64,000 nucleotides of DNA from Nostoc sp. C052 (GTDB lineage: Bacteria > Cyanobacteriota > Cyanobacteriia > Cyanobacteriales > Nostocaceae): assembly GCF_013393905.1 (NCBI RefSeq), contig NZ_CP040272.1, positions 1,426,001-1,490,000 of the forward strand. The letters are read 5' to 3'. Positions 23,930-31,842 of this stretch are shown piece after piece (positions within the stretch are counted from its first letter, which is position 1; each line of letters opens with the position of its first letter). The notes under the pieces are model-generated. The model was given only the letters and a program-made list of their open reading frames with translations. It did not search any database and was not told the origin of the DNA. The position numbers were made by a program, and so were the translations under genes.

Positions 23930-25574
23930 TTTGAGTGAAGCGATCGCCAACAATAGAGAACCTGAGAATAACTGGCGGGAATATTTCAGCTTCAGCACCG
24001 ATCATAAGGTAATCGGTGTTCAGTACATGGTGATGACCTTCATTTTCTTTCTTCTCGGCGGGCTGTTGGCGATGATTATCCGGGCTGAGTTGCTTACCCC
24101 AGAAGCAAACTTAGTTGACCGCCCCCTCTACAATGGTTTGTTCACCATGCACGGGACAATCATGATTTTCCTGTGGATTATTCCCTTCAATGCAGGTCTT
24201 TCTAACTACTTAGTACCCCTGATGATTGGAGCGCGGGATATGGCTTTTCCCCTGCTCAACGCCATCTCTTTTTGGATTTTACCACCAGCCGGTCTTCTCC
24301 TACTGTCTAGCTTCTTACTACCAAACGGGACTGCACAAGCTGGCTGGTGGTCTTATCCGCCAGTTAGTCTGCAAGTTCCAGCCGGTCAGTTGATTAACGG
24401 TCAATTTATTTGGATAGTTAGCCTAGTCTTAATTGGCATTTCTTCAATTATGGGGGCTGTCAACTTTGTTACTACTATCTTTTGGATGCGATCGCCAGGG
24501 ATGACATTTTTTAGAATGCCGGTCTTTGTGTGGTCAGTTTTTAGCGCTCAGTTGTTGCAGCTAATTAACTTACCTTCTTTGACGGGTGCATTGATACTGC
24601 TGTTGCTTGACCTCTCCTTTGGTACACAATTTTTTAAACCGGAAGGAAGTGGCGATCCGATCATTTACCAACATTTATTCTGGTTCTACTCTCATCCAGC
24701 AGTGTATATCATGGCGCTACCAGCTTTCGGTATTATTGCGGAAGTTCTGCCAGCCTTTGCTCGCAATCCCCTGTTTGGCTATCGGTCAGTGGCGATCGCA
24801 ACTTTAGGTATCGCTGGGATTAGCATCTTCGTTTGGGTGCATCACATGTTCACTAGTGCAACCCCCGGCTGGATGCGGATGACCTTCATGGCCACTTCAA
24901 TGTTAGTTGCCATACCCACAGGTGTGAAGGCATTCGCTTGGACTGCCACAATCTGGAGGAGCAAATTGCACCTAGAGACACCAATGTTATTTGCGATGGG
25001 AGGTGCAGCGATGTTTATTTTTGGCGGTGTCACTGGTGTAATGCTTGCCGCCACGCCATTTGATATCCATGTTAATAATACTTATTTTGTCGTCGGCCAC
25101 TTCCACTACATAGTTTTTAATACCATCACGATGGCAATTTTTGCCGGAATTTACTTCTGGTTTCCCAAAATAACTGGCAGGATGTACGCCGAGGGTTGGG
25201 GTAAACTGCATTTCTGGTTGACCTTTATTCCTGCCAATATCACCTTTTTCTCCATGCACCCGTTAGGTTTGCAGGGGATGCTGCGGCGAATTTCTTCCTA
25301 CGATCCTCAGTATCAAGGATGGAATGTCATTGCTAGCCTGGGATCATTCTTGCTGGGAGCATCTACGCTGCCCTTTATTGCTAACATCGTCGGTTCCTGG
25401 CTATATGGAGCGAAGGCAGTTGATAATCCCTGGCACGCTACAGGATTGGAATGGACAACTTCTTCACCACCTCCGCGAGATAACTTTGAAGAGATTCCTA
25501 TTGTTAAAAGACCTCCTTACGATTATGGCGATCCAAAATATTCATTCGTGGAAAATTCTGATGATGATGAGTGA
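23919..25574 (+). CDS. coxA: cytochrome c/quinol oxidase subunit I, A2-type heme-copper oxidase
   Basis: The 551-residue membrane protein has 12 expected helices and the heme-copper ligands: His of FTMHGTIMIF for the low-spin heme, the CuB histidines in HPAVYI and WVHHMFTS, and the heme pair in VVGHFHYIVF. The D/K-channel marker region reads WFYSHPAVYIM. It lacks the Glu of the HPEVY motif and has YSHPAV instead, the signature of A2-type oxidases. It reduces oxygen to water with proton pumping; with a CuA-less subunit II the donor is probably quinol. In heterocyst formers the second and third cox clusters help keep the cell interior anoxic (known); expression cannot be read here. Confidence 0.93.
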   Translation: MTHDLSEAIANNREPENNWREYFSFSTDHKVIGVQYMVMTFIFFLLGGLLAMIIRAELLTPEANLVDRPLYNGLFTMHGTIMIFLWIIPFNAGLSNYLVPLMIGARDMAFPLLNAISFWILPPAGLLLLSSFLLPNGTAQAGWWSYPPVSLQVPAGQLINGQFIWIVSLVLIGISSIMGAVNFVTTIFWMRSPGMTFFRMPVFVWSVFSAQLLQLINLPSLTGALILLLLDLSFGTQFFKPEGSGDPIIYQHLFWFYSHPAVYIMALPAFGIIAEVLPAFARNPLFGYRSVAIATLGIAGISIFVWVHHMFTSATPGWMRMTFMATSMLVAIPTGVKAFAWTATIWRSKLHLETPMLFAMGGAAMFIFGGVTGVMLAATPFDIHVNNTYFVVGHFHYIVFNTITMAIFAGIYFWFPKITGRMYAEGWGKLHFWLTFIPANITFFSMHPLGLQGMLRRISSYDPQYQGWNVIASLGSFLLGASTLPFIANIVGSWLYGAKAVDNPWHATGLEWTTSSPPPRDNFEEIPIVKRPPYDYGDPKYSFVENSDDDE

Positions 25575-25618
25575 TTTCGTTTCTTGATAAAGCTGCGCTA
25601 AATTTGAGCTTTTTTTTA

Positions 25619-25731
25619 ACGCAAAGGGACGCGGAGGTTAGCGCATAGGCGCTTCTCTACGAGACGCTACGCGTAGCTTGCTTCCACGAAGTGGTACGCC
25701 TTCCCGCAGGGTAGGTACGCAGAGGTTTTTT
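25619..25731. repeat. dispersed palindrome-rich repeat inside the cox operon
   Basis: Between coxA and coxC the sequence contains GCGCTTCTCTACGAGACGCTACGCGTAGCTTGC (in pieces TTCTCTACGAGACGC and CTACGCGTAGC) and GCAAAGGGACGCGGAGG with its partner ACGCAGAGG. The same words recur near 28950-29035. The block separates coxA from coxC by 216 bases but no terminator is evident. Confidence 0.6.
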
Positions 25732-25790
25732 AAAGATAATTCGCTATGTCCGAAAAATCAGATGGAACCTGAATTTATTAATTACGAATT

Positions 25791-26456
25791 ATGCAACATC
25801 GCACCATCCATTTAGATGAAAGTCCGATCCGTTTCGACCGATGGCGGCGACGCTTACCGAATTGGTTACAGCGCTTTTTGCCGAGTGGTGGCGGGAGTCA
25901 TGAAGATCATCATGGCAAAGGAATGTTTGGGTTTTCTGTGTTTCTCTTGTCAGAAAGTATCATTTTTTTGAGTTTTATCTTTACTTATGTTGCTCTGCGA
26001 CTGAATACTAGTAACTGGCTACCACCCGGTGTTTCTGGGCCAGAATTGTCTAAGCTCGTGATTATTAATACAGTAGTATTGCTTTCTAGTAGCTTTGTTA
26101 TTCAACCAGCAGAAAATGCTCTCAAACGAAATCAACTCAGGAAATTTCGCAGGCTATGGCTAATAACGATCGCAATGGGAATCTACTTTCTAATTGGTCT
26201 ATTAATTGAGTGGAAAAATCTCGATTTTAAGCTCACTACAGGATTAGTTGGTTCCACATTCTATTTGCTGACAGGTTTCCACGGTTTACACGTTTTGGCT
26301 GGTGTTGTGCTTCAGATAATTATGCTGATTCGCTCATTCATTCCCGGCAATTATCATAAGACTCACTTCGGTGCAAGTGCGACGACTCTATTTTGGCACT
26401 TTGTTGATGTAGTTTGGGTCTTCCTATTCTCGCTTCTCTACCTTTGGCGAGCATAA
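25791..26456 (+). CDS. coxC: cytochrome c oxidase subunit III
   Basis: The 221-residue membrane protein has five predicted helices and the subunit III patterns KGMFGFSVFLLSESIIFLSF near residue 43, GSTFYLLTGFHGLHVLAGV near 160 and the C-terminal WHFVDVVWVFLFSLLYLWRA. Subunit III stabilises the oxidase core. It has an N-terminal charged extension (about 1-40) that includes HEDHHGKG. No strong ribosome-binding site precedes the ATG. It completes the B-A-C gene order of cyanobacterial cox clusters. Confidence 0.93.
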   Translation: MQHRTIHLDESPIRFDRWRRRLPNWLQRFLPSGGGSHEDHHGKGMFGFSVFLLSESIIFLSFIFTYVALRLNTSNWLPPGVSGPELSKLVIINTVVLLSSSFVIQPAENALKRNQLRKFRRLWLITIAMGIYFLIGLLIEWKNLDFKLTTGLVGSTFYLLTGFHGLHVLAGVVLQIIMLIRSFIPGNYHKTHFGASATTLFWHFVDVVWVFLFSLLYLWRA

Positions 26457-26494
26457 AAATTTTCAGTTCACCAAGTATTTTCAGGAGTAACTTT

Positions 26495-26740
26495 ATGAAT
26501 TTATTCATCCAAGAACTACCAACTTCAGAACTCGCGCCAAAAGCAGTTCAAGAAACTCCCGCACCAGGTAAAGATCCGCTAATTGCAGAAGGTTTACAAA
26601 AAGAGCAATACATTGGCATTATTGGGCTTGCGATCGCTCTAATTGCGGCTGTCGGATTTTTTAGTCGCAGAGTCGAATATGCTATTGGGTTTGCTATTAT
26701 CCTCAGCGTCTTTTTAATTGCGTTATTTTTATTCATCTGA
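26495..26740 (+). CDS. small membrane protein at the end of the cox operon
   Basis: The ATG at 26495 has a clear AGGAG site 7 bases upstream and follows coxC by 38 bases, so I reject a longer start inside coxC. The 81-residue product has a soluble N-terminus (about 1-37) and two membrane helices (YIGIIGLAIALIAAVGFF and IGFAIILSVFLIALFLFI). I do not recognise a named family. Its position suggests a small accessory subunit of the oxidase, comparable to subunit IV or CoxD-like proteins. A hairpin right after the stop probably ends the operon. Confidence 0.75.
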   Translation: MNLFIQELPTSELAPKAVQETPAPGKDPLIAEGLQKEQYIGIIGLAIALIAAVGFFSRRVEYAIGFAIILSVFLIALFLFI

Positions 26741-26756
26741 ACCTCCATTTTTCCCA

Positions 26757-26783
26757 CCACCAAATCTGTACTTAGATTGGTGG
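26757..26783. terminator. bidirectional terminator between the cox operon and the pirin gene
   Basis: CCACCAAATCT (26757-26767) pairs with AGATTGGTGG (26774-26783) with one bulged base. It lies in the 73-base gap between convergent genes, with short T-runs on the left and TTTCTTC on the right, so it could serve both sides. Confidence 0.5.
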
Positions 26784-26813
26784 CTGGAATTTCTTCAGAT
26801 GCGATCGCGCTGA

Positions 26814-27698
26814 TTAAAAGGCATTAGCCTCGATCGTCACTTCTGGGAGTGGAATAAACTCTGTTTCATCTGACACAGTAGCAAAGTGGTTGTTGCGCCA
26901 ATCGGCTTTTGCTTGCTCTATTCGCTCTGGTCGGCTAGAAACAAAATTCCACCATTTGTAGCGTGTACCCAATGGTTCACCACCAATAACAATACATCTA
27001 GCCGCAGCAGTAGCAGAAACTTTTATTTCATCGTCTGGCTTTAGGATAGCAAGGCGATATGGCTCTAGCGGTTGCTCATTAATGCTCAAACCTTCTGTGA
27101 CGCTGTATACTGCCCTCTCTGAATAACCTATGGGGATAGTAAAGTGAGCATTGGCAGACAGCACCACATCTAAATAGAGAATAGGTGAGAAAACTTTGAC
27201 AGGTGAGGTGTAGGAGTGTGCAACTCCTGCAATGAGTTTGATGAGGGCGCCATTTTCTTCCCAAGTCGGAAGAGTTTCAGCAGGATAGTGAGTAAAGCTG
27301 GGATCGGTTTCTTCGTATTCTACAGGCAAGGCAACCCAGGTTTGAATGCCATGAATGGTAGCTTCTTTTTGACGATCAATATCGGGCGATCGCTCTGAAT
27401 GTACAATCCCCTTTCCCGATGTCATCCAGTTAACAGCACCCTGTTGAATTTCCTGCACAGTACCTAAACTATCGCGGTGTATCAAAGCACCCTCAAATAA
27501 GTAAGTTACGGTGGCGAGATTGATATGAGGATGTGGTCGGACATCGATACCTTTGTGGGGTGGCAAAACAGACGGGCCAACATGATCGAAGAAGATAAAC
27601 GGCCCAACCATTTGACGATGAGGATATGGCAAGCTGCGGCGGGCAACAAACCCACCCAAATCTTTAACTTCAGGTTCAATCAGTTGAAGTATTGCCAT
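26814..27698 (-). CDS. pirin family protein
   Basis: I choose the ATG at 27698 (MAILQLIEPEVKDLGGFVAR), which matches the usual pirin start; a longer frame upstream adds 27 residues of non-conserved sequence. The 294-residue protein has two cupin domains. The N-terminal metal-binding motif is intact (VRPHPHINLATVTYLFEG, then HRDSLG and GIVHSE). The C-terminal cupin follows from about residue 175. Pirins are iron-binding cupins, some with quercetinase activity, others acting as redox-sensitive cofactors. The gene is alone and convergent with the cox operon. Confidence 0.92.
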   Translation of the reverse strand: MAILQLIEPEVKDLGGFVARRSLPYPHRQMVGPFIFFDHVGPSVLPPHKGIDVRPHPHINLATVTYLFEGALIHRDSLGTVQEIQQGAVNWMTSGKGIVHSERSPDIDRQKEATIHGIQTWVALPVEYEETDPSFTHYPAETLPTWEENGALIKLIAGVAHSYTSPVKVFSPILYLDVVLSANAHFTIPIGYSERAVYSVTEGLSINEQPLEPYRLAILKPDDEIKVSATAAARCIVIGGEPLGTRYKWWNFVSSRPERIEQAKADWRNNHFATVSDETEFIPLPEVTIEANAF

Positions 27699-27928
27699 AA
27701 GTGATGCGGGTGATTGGTAAATGCTGGAATCATTGTGACATTTCTCTGACCTGAAGTGCAGAAGCTTTCTAAAAATCACTTCTTAGATTTCCTAATTATT
27801 CCCTCGCGGGGTTTTAACACCAACTTTCTGATAAATAGAAGGAATAAAAGAGCAAAATATCCCCAGTGGAAGATTGCGATTATAGATAGGAAGTTGGTTA
27901 ATTGGGAGAGTTAGCGCACCCGCATTAG

Positions 27929-28054
27929 CTAGTAGTTCGCCAAGTGAACTTGGCGGGGTAAAGGGTAAGGGGGAAGGGGGAAGGGGTTTAAATCTCTTTC
28001 CCTTTCCCCTTTCCCCAGTCCTCACTTAGCATTTTTGGGTTGGCAGACTACTAG
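27929..28054. mobile_element. MITE-like element, family C
   Basis: The ends are imperfect inverted repeats: CTAGTAGTTCGCCAA (27929-27943) and TTGGCAGACTACTAG (28040-28054), 13 of 15 positions paired. The interior is rich in GGGGAAAGG repeats. An open frame of 77 codons across it is produced by the repeat and is not accepted as a gene. Confidence 0.6.
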
Positions 28055-28086
28055 TGGTCTGTCCCAATTAAATATAATGGGTGAGA

Positions 28087-28317
28087 TCAGTACAGCGATT
28101 TTGATTCGTTTATCAGCGATCTGCTGGGTCGATCGAGACGTAAAACCTCCTTATTATCTTTACCTTGAATAATAGAAGATAAAACTTCCGCTTCGCGCTG
28201 ACTTAGCCCCAATAATTCGAGGGCTGCTAACCAAGAGAGCATTTGCTCTTCTGGTAGCAACAATAGATATTGTTTTCCGGGTCGATGATCGCATCGGCTC
28301 ATCTTCAAATTACCCAA
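28087..28317 (-). pseudogene. remnant of a LuxR-type regulator
   Basis: The 76-codon frame contains YLLLLPEEQMLSWLAALELL followed by GLSQREAEVLSSIIQGKDNKE, which is the first part of a LuxR-type helix-turn-helix. After NKE the match is lost, and the recognition helix (normally followed by TIRKH or VKTH) is missing. The N-terminal part is also absent. It is therefore a fragment of a two-component or LuxR-type regulator, not a working DNA-binding protein. Confidence 0.65.
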
Positions 28318-28336
28318 ATGGTTGGAGGATAAGGCA

Positions 28337-28849
28337 ATGCTGCAAAATCTGATTACTCAACAACATTATTTCGTGTTGAAGCTTTTCTCAGCACTGGGAT
28401 GTGGCTTAATAGCTGGAGTATTCTTCGCCTTCTCGTCCTTTGTGATGAGTGGCCTTGGCAGACTTCAGCCAGCACAAGGCATTGCTGCCATGCAATCTAT
28501 CAATATCACAGTAATCAATCCATTGTTCATGGTAGTGTTCTTGGGAACAGCTGCGGCCTGCATCTTTCTGGCTATCTCCTCGCTATTAAAGTGGCATCAA
28601 CCTGATGCCGTCTACTTGCTGCTTGGCAGCTTGCTGTACCTCATTGGTACTTTTGGGGTGACAATCGTTTTCAATGTGCCACTCAACGAAGCGCTGGCGA
28701 AAGTCGAGCCTGACACTGCCATAGGTGCAAGCCTATGGTCTAGCTATCTTAGCAACTGGACAATCTGGAACCACATTCGGACAGCAACAGCCGTTGCAGC
28801 AGCGGCATTAATCACCATCGCGCTTTGTTACCCTGCGGCGAAATCGTAA
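28337..28849 (+). CDS. DUF1772 (anthrone oxygenase-like) membrane protein
   Basis: I start at the ATG at 28337, which has GGAGG 9 bases upstream; an in-frame TTG at 28322 would lie on that site. The 170-residue protein has four membrane helices (LFSALGCGLIAGVFFAFSSF, ITVINPLFMVVFLGTAAACI, AVYLLLGSLLYLIGTFGVTI, TATAVAAAALITIALCY) and the DUF1772 pattern FNVPLNEAL with WNHIRT. Some fungal DUF1772 proteins oxidise anthrones in polyketide pathways; bacterial members are mostly uncharacterised. No polyketide gene is adjacent, so the role is open. Confidence 0.82.
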   Translation: MLQNLITQQHYFVLKLFSALGCGLIAGVFFAFSSFVMSGLGRLQPAQGIAAMQSINITVINPLFMVVFLGTAAACIFLAISSLLKWHQPDAVYLLLGSLLYLIGTFGVTIVFNVPLNEALAKVEPDTAIGASLWSSYLSNWTIWNHIRTATAVAAAALITIALCYPAAKS

Positions 28850-28855
28850 TATTTT

Positions 28856-29085
28856 ACCGAAACATAATTCAGGAGTCAGGAGCCAGAATGGGTTAAACCT
28901 TAGCTATCCGCTAACACAATGAATTTTGTGCGACTGGTGGATAGCGCAGCGTAAAGCCTTCTCTACGAGAGGCTCCGCCAACGGCATGGCTTCTCTACGA
29001 GACGCTGCGTGTAGCTTGCTTCTCCGTAGGAGTACGCTTAGAGCGAGTATTTTCGAGTCGCATCTTCATTCTGAATTCTTCTTCA
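28856..29085. repeat. dispersed repeat block between DUF1772 gene and the minus-strand cluster
   Basis: The block contains CAGGAGTCAGGAGCCAG, then two copies of TTCTCTACGAGA with GGCTCCGCC and GACGCTGCGTGTAGC, and ends with CATTCTGAATTCTTCTTCA, which is nearly the text found at the end of asnB (near 1016-1042). It has no coding capacity and probably contains the transcription end of the minus-strand cluster. Confidence 0.6.
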
Positions 29086-29092
29086 CCGATAA

Positions 29093-29521
29093 CTAAATCG
29101 GTTTTCTAGTATTATTTAATTTTGTGCCAATAATTGATTGCTCTTTATCCTTTATAAAAAATTTAGAATTATTAATTCTAATAACGTCATAATTTTCTGG
29201 TATAAATACAGAAGCTAAAGTAGCTGCGATATCTGCAAGAGAAATCTTAAAAGCTAATGGTATCTTGAAATTAAAAAACGATCTTGGCATTGTTCTAACA
29301 TTTAAATGCAATTTTTTTTGACTTACATACCATACCCCAGTAAATTTATTACCTGTTATGAGTTCTTTTGGTTTAGAGAAAAGAAGTATTTGAACTCTGG
29401 TTTGTTCATAAGTCATATCATCTCTAAATTCAACAGTGATTTTTTCCGAAGACGTATCAAAACGCCATTTTCCCAAAAGCAAAATTTCTATTTCTATATC
29501 AGAATGCTTACTATTATCCAT
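29093..29521 (-). CDS. protein of unknown function at the end of the cluster
   Basis: I start at the ATG at 29521, preceded by TTGAGGA in good position; a start 12 bases upstream lies ahead of that site. The 142-residue protein begins MDNSKHSDIEIEILLLGKWR and has a beta-rich composition (KWRFDTSSEKITVEFRDDM, TGVWYVSQKKLHLNVRT), resembling a small lipocalin-like or DUF-type domain that measures GKWxF patterns. It has no signal peptide. I recognise no family. It is 44 bases downstream of the GUN4 protein gene and may be its partner. Confidence 0.6.
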   Translation of the reverse strand: MDNSKHSDIEIEILLLGKWRFDTSSEKITVEFRDDMTYEQTRVQILLFSKPKELITGNKFTGVWYVSQKKLHLNVRTMPRSFFNFKIPLAFKISLADIAATLASVFIPENYDVIRINNSKFFIKDKEQSIIGTKLNNTRKPI

Positions 29522-29564
29522 ATTTATCCTCAAAGTTAGCTTTCTCTCTAATTTTTGCTATAAA

Positions 29565-31283
29565 TTATCGGAAAGTTTCGTTACAAGTTTTTGTACGAGA
29601 AAAGAATAAGTGCATTTGCCAAATCAACCAAGATTTTACCCGCCAAGCTCCCATTGAAAGGTGTTCTGTAGATGATGATTTTGAGGATAATTCCAAGCTA
29701 TCTTGGTCATAGTGTAACCATTTGGCTGGTAAGTGCCCCATTGGTGTCATCGGAGACAATTTAAAAGTTAGTTGCTCATAATCTAACCAGTTTCCCTCTT
29801 TTCGCCAACCAAGGCGATCGCCAAGTCTCTTTTCTGTTTCATAATCTACTTGGCCACCCATTTCGCTCCAAATAGTTTGCTGAATACTGAAGCCAAAATA
29901 ACCATAACTGTATTCTTCCCAAAGTCGATCGATGGTATGGATATCTTGACAAGAAAAGTTCTCAATATCTTCCTTATAAACTTCATCCCAATAATTCTTA
30001 TTCATGACTTTTAGCATTAATTTAGTGGTTTCAATATCAGCTTCTTTCCATTTATGCTGTGCGAGGAGATCCTGCAATTGGGTATAATCAATATTTTGAT
30101 TGTCAATAAATTCTTTTGCTAAAATAACATTGTGATTACTCAATCCCATCAATTCTGTTTCTTCAACAGCAGATATAGGTGTTGTAGAGACAAAATTTAC
30201 TCCTGCTATGCCTAGCACTTTTCTTTGATCGGTGAGTTCCTTGGATATATAGTTAGATATTAAATCAATACTCTTATCTAAAAATACGCCATTTCTGCTC
30301 AAATCAAAATTATGGATTTGCCAATCTAATAATTGAGATTGAATAAAAGCATCCTTTAATCTGGCTTTTTTCTCATAGCTTGTCACCATAAAATCGAGAA
30401 AAGTTTCAGAAATTGCCTCGTTATCTTCAAGATTAAATAAATTGGACTGATATTTTAAAACATTATCCCCTAGATTTTTAATATCTGCGACAGTTGCATA
30501 AAAATATTCATCTACTTTTACAACTTCATCTATTAAAGATTGAAAGGGACTAAAGTAATCTTGTAAAGAATTTTCAAAATTGATTGCGGTGTGGGCAATT
30601 TTTGCTATTTCTTGACGAATCTTATAGGCTTTTCTTTGATATTCATAAATCTCTTGATAAACTTCTAAATCTTTAACTATTTGCTGAACGATTTTTTTTT
30701 GATTTTTGGTATCTTCTGCAAGCTTCTTAAGTCCTTCACCAATCAAATTTATTTTCTCTAACATTAAGAAATAAGCATTGCTCAACAATAAAACTGCTTT
30801 AAAGTTTTCTTGTTTTTCCCATTTTAGCTCATCAAGTATTTTGGGATTTTTGTGATTTTTTAGCTCTAATTCTATTCTTTCATCTTCTAAACTTTTTATT
30901 TCTAAATATTTTTCTTTGAATAATTTTTTTAATTCGTCTGCAAGGCTTAATAAAAAATTATCATAACTATCCTTATAACTTTCTAGAAAATCAATAATAT
31001 GACTGTAGTCTTTAATAAATAATTGGATTTCCTCAAAAACTTCTCCCTGGCTAATTTTTTCTTTTCGTTTAATTATGCCCCCAAGCTGATGATGATATCT
31101 AACACCTTCCTTAATTAATTTTTGGCGTTCTCTAATATTTTGTTGAATTTTTTTTACGGACTTAGTTTTCAGAACGGGTAATTGATAGGTTCGTTCGTAA
31201 ATTGAAATAGCTTCATAAGTAATTAGTTGTCTTTGTTGTTTAGTTAGCATAATTCTGATTTGCAAAAGTGTGAGCAAACACAT
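29565..31283 (-). CDS. coiled-coil protein with C-terminal GUN4 domain
   Basis: The 572-residue protein (ATG at 31283, with an alternative ATG at 31250) has a long helical and coiled-coil region (about 40-330, rich in Lys, Glu and Leu) followed by a GUN4 domain at about 395-520. GUN4 marks are YTQLQDLLAQHKWKEADIET, the EDIENFSCQDIHTIDRLWEE segment, YFGFSIQQTIW and MGHLPAKW. Canonical GUN4 binds porphyrins and stimulates magnesium chelatase; many cyanobacterial GUN4 domains are instead fused to signalling or effector parts. It has no membrane helix, but the gene upstream (62 bases) encodes a Gly-rich membrane protein. A tetrapyrrole-sensing or signalling role is inference; the helical part has no recognised family. 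Confidence 0.78.
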   Translation of the reverse strand: MCLLTLLQIRIMLTKQQRQLITYEAISIYERTYQLPVLKTKSVKKIQQNIRERQKLIKEGVRYHHQLGGIIKRKEKISQGEVFEEIQLFIKDYSHIIDFLESYKDSYDNFLLSLADELKKLFKEKYLEIKSLEDERIELELKNHKNPKILDELKWEKQENFKAVLLLSNAYFLMLEKINLIGEGLKKLAEDTKNQKKIVQQIVKDLEVYQEIYEYQRKAYKIRQEIAKIAHTAINFENSLQDYFSPFQSLIDEVVKVDEYFYATVADIKNLGDNVLKYQSNLFNLEDNEAISETFLDFMVTSYEKKARLKDAFIQSQLLDWQIHNFDLSRNGVFLDKSIDLISNYISKELTDQRKVLGIAGVNFVSTTPISAVEETELMGLSNHNVILAKEFIDNQNIDYTQLQDLLAQHKWKEADIETTKLMLKVMNKNYWDEVYKEDIENFSCQDIHTIDRLWEEYSYGYFGFSIQQTIWSEMGGQVDYETEKRLGDRLGWRKEGNWLDYEQLTFKLSPMTPMGHLPAKWLHYDQDSLELSSKSSSTEHLSMGAWRVKSWLIWQMHLFFSRTKTCNETFR

Positions 31284-31344
31284 TTCTAGATGAATGAGTA
31301 GCAGTTGCTTTTTGAAGTTAATAATCTTATACAGTCACAAGTAG

Positions 31345-31758
31345 TTAATACCATTGAAATTGAATAATCACCGCTACTATTTCAATTGTTTTGAGAGTCT
31401 TAGCCTCTTCATAATAAGTAATGCTTTCAGGGCAAAGTTGACTTTTCAGTTTGAGTTTTAGATCCTCTGTAATGGGTAAATCTTTGATTTCTTTGAGGAG
31501 AAGTTTCACAGATTCGGTTTTCCTACGTTCTGCATAGATGGCCTGAAGAATAGCTTCAATTCCATATCCCGCGATCGTATCCCCCACAACAGTTATTAGA
31601 CCAAGTAAGGCTATACTTCCTAAAATGCCAAAGGGCCCTCCTAACATTGTGAGAGTAGCAGCAACGGCGGCGGAACTACCCCCTGATGCGGCTGTTAGAA
31701 CTACCAGAATTACGCCAGGAAGACCTAAACTAGCCAGTTTTTTCACAATTTCGTCCAT
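31345..31758 (-). CDS. small Gly/Ala-rich membrane protein, copy B
   Basis: I choose the ATG at 31758 because GAGGTGAT lies 9 bases upstream and the paralogue at 57137-57529 starts at the same point (MDEIVKKLA). The 137-residue protein has a charged start, a Gly-rich hydrophobic stretch with two membrane helices (LPGVILVVLTAASGGSSAAV and FGILGSIALLGLITVVGDTI) and a helical charged tail (TESVKLLLKEIKDLPITEDL). No family name is known to me. It shows about two thirds identity to copy A; the last 20 residues differ (ending AVIIQFQWY), as if the 3' end had shifted frame. It lies between the transporter and GUN4 genes. Confidence 0.75.
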   Translation of the reverse strand: MDEIVKKLASLGLPGVILVVLTAASGGSSAAVAATLTMLGGPFGILGSIALLGLITVVGDTIAGYGIEAILQAIYAERRKTESVKLLLKEIKDLPITEDLKLKLKSQLCPESITYYEEAKTLKTIEIVAVIIQFQWY

Positions 31759-31842
31759 TGTAATCACCTCAAATCCTGAAACTTTTGATTAAATTTTCTT
31801 AACCCAAGTGTATTGAGCGATCAACAATCGCTTATCCACCCT

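Noticed and set aside
27792..28025. 77-codon open frame on the minus strand
   Set aside because: Pro/Leu/Gly-rich text made by the GGGGAAAGG repeats of the MITE-like element.
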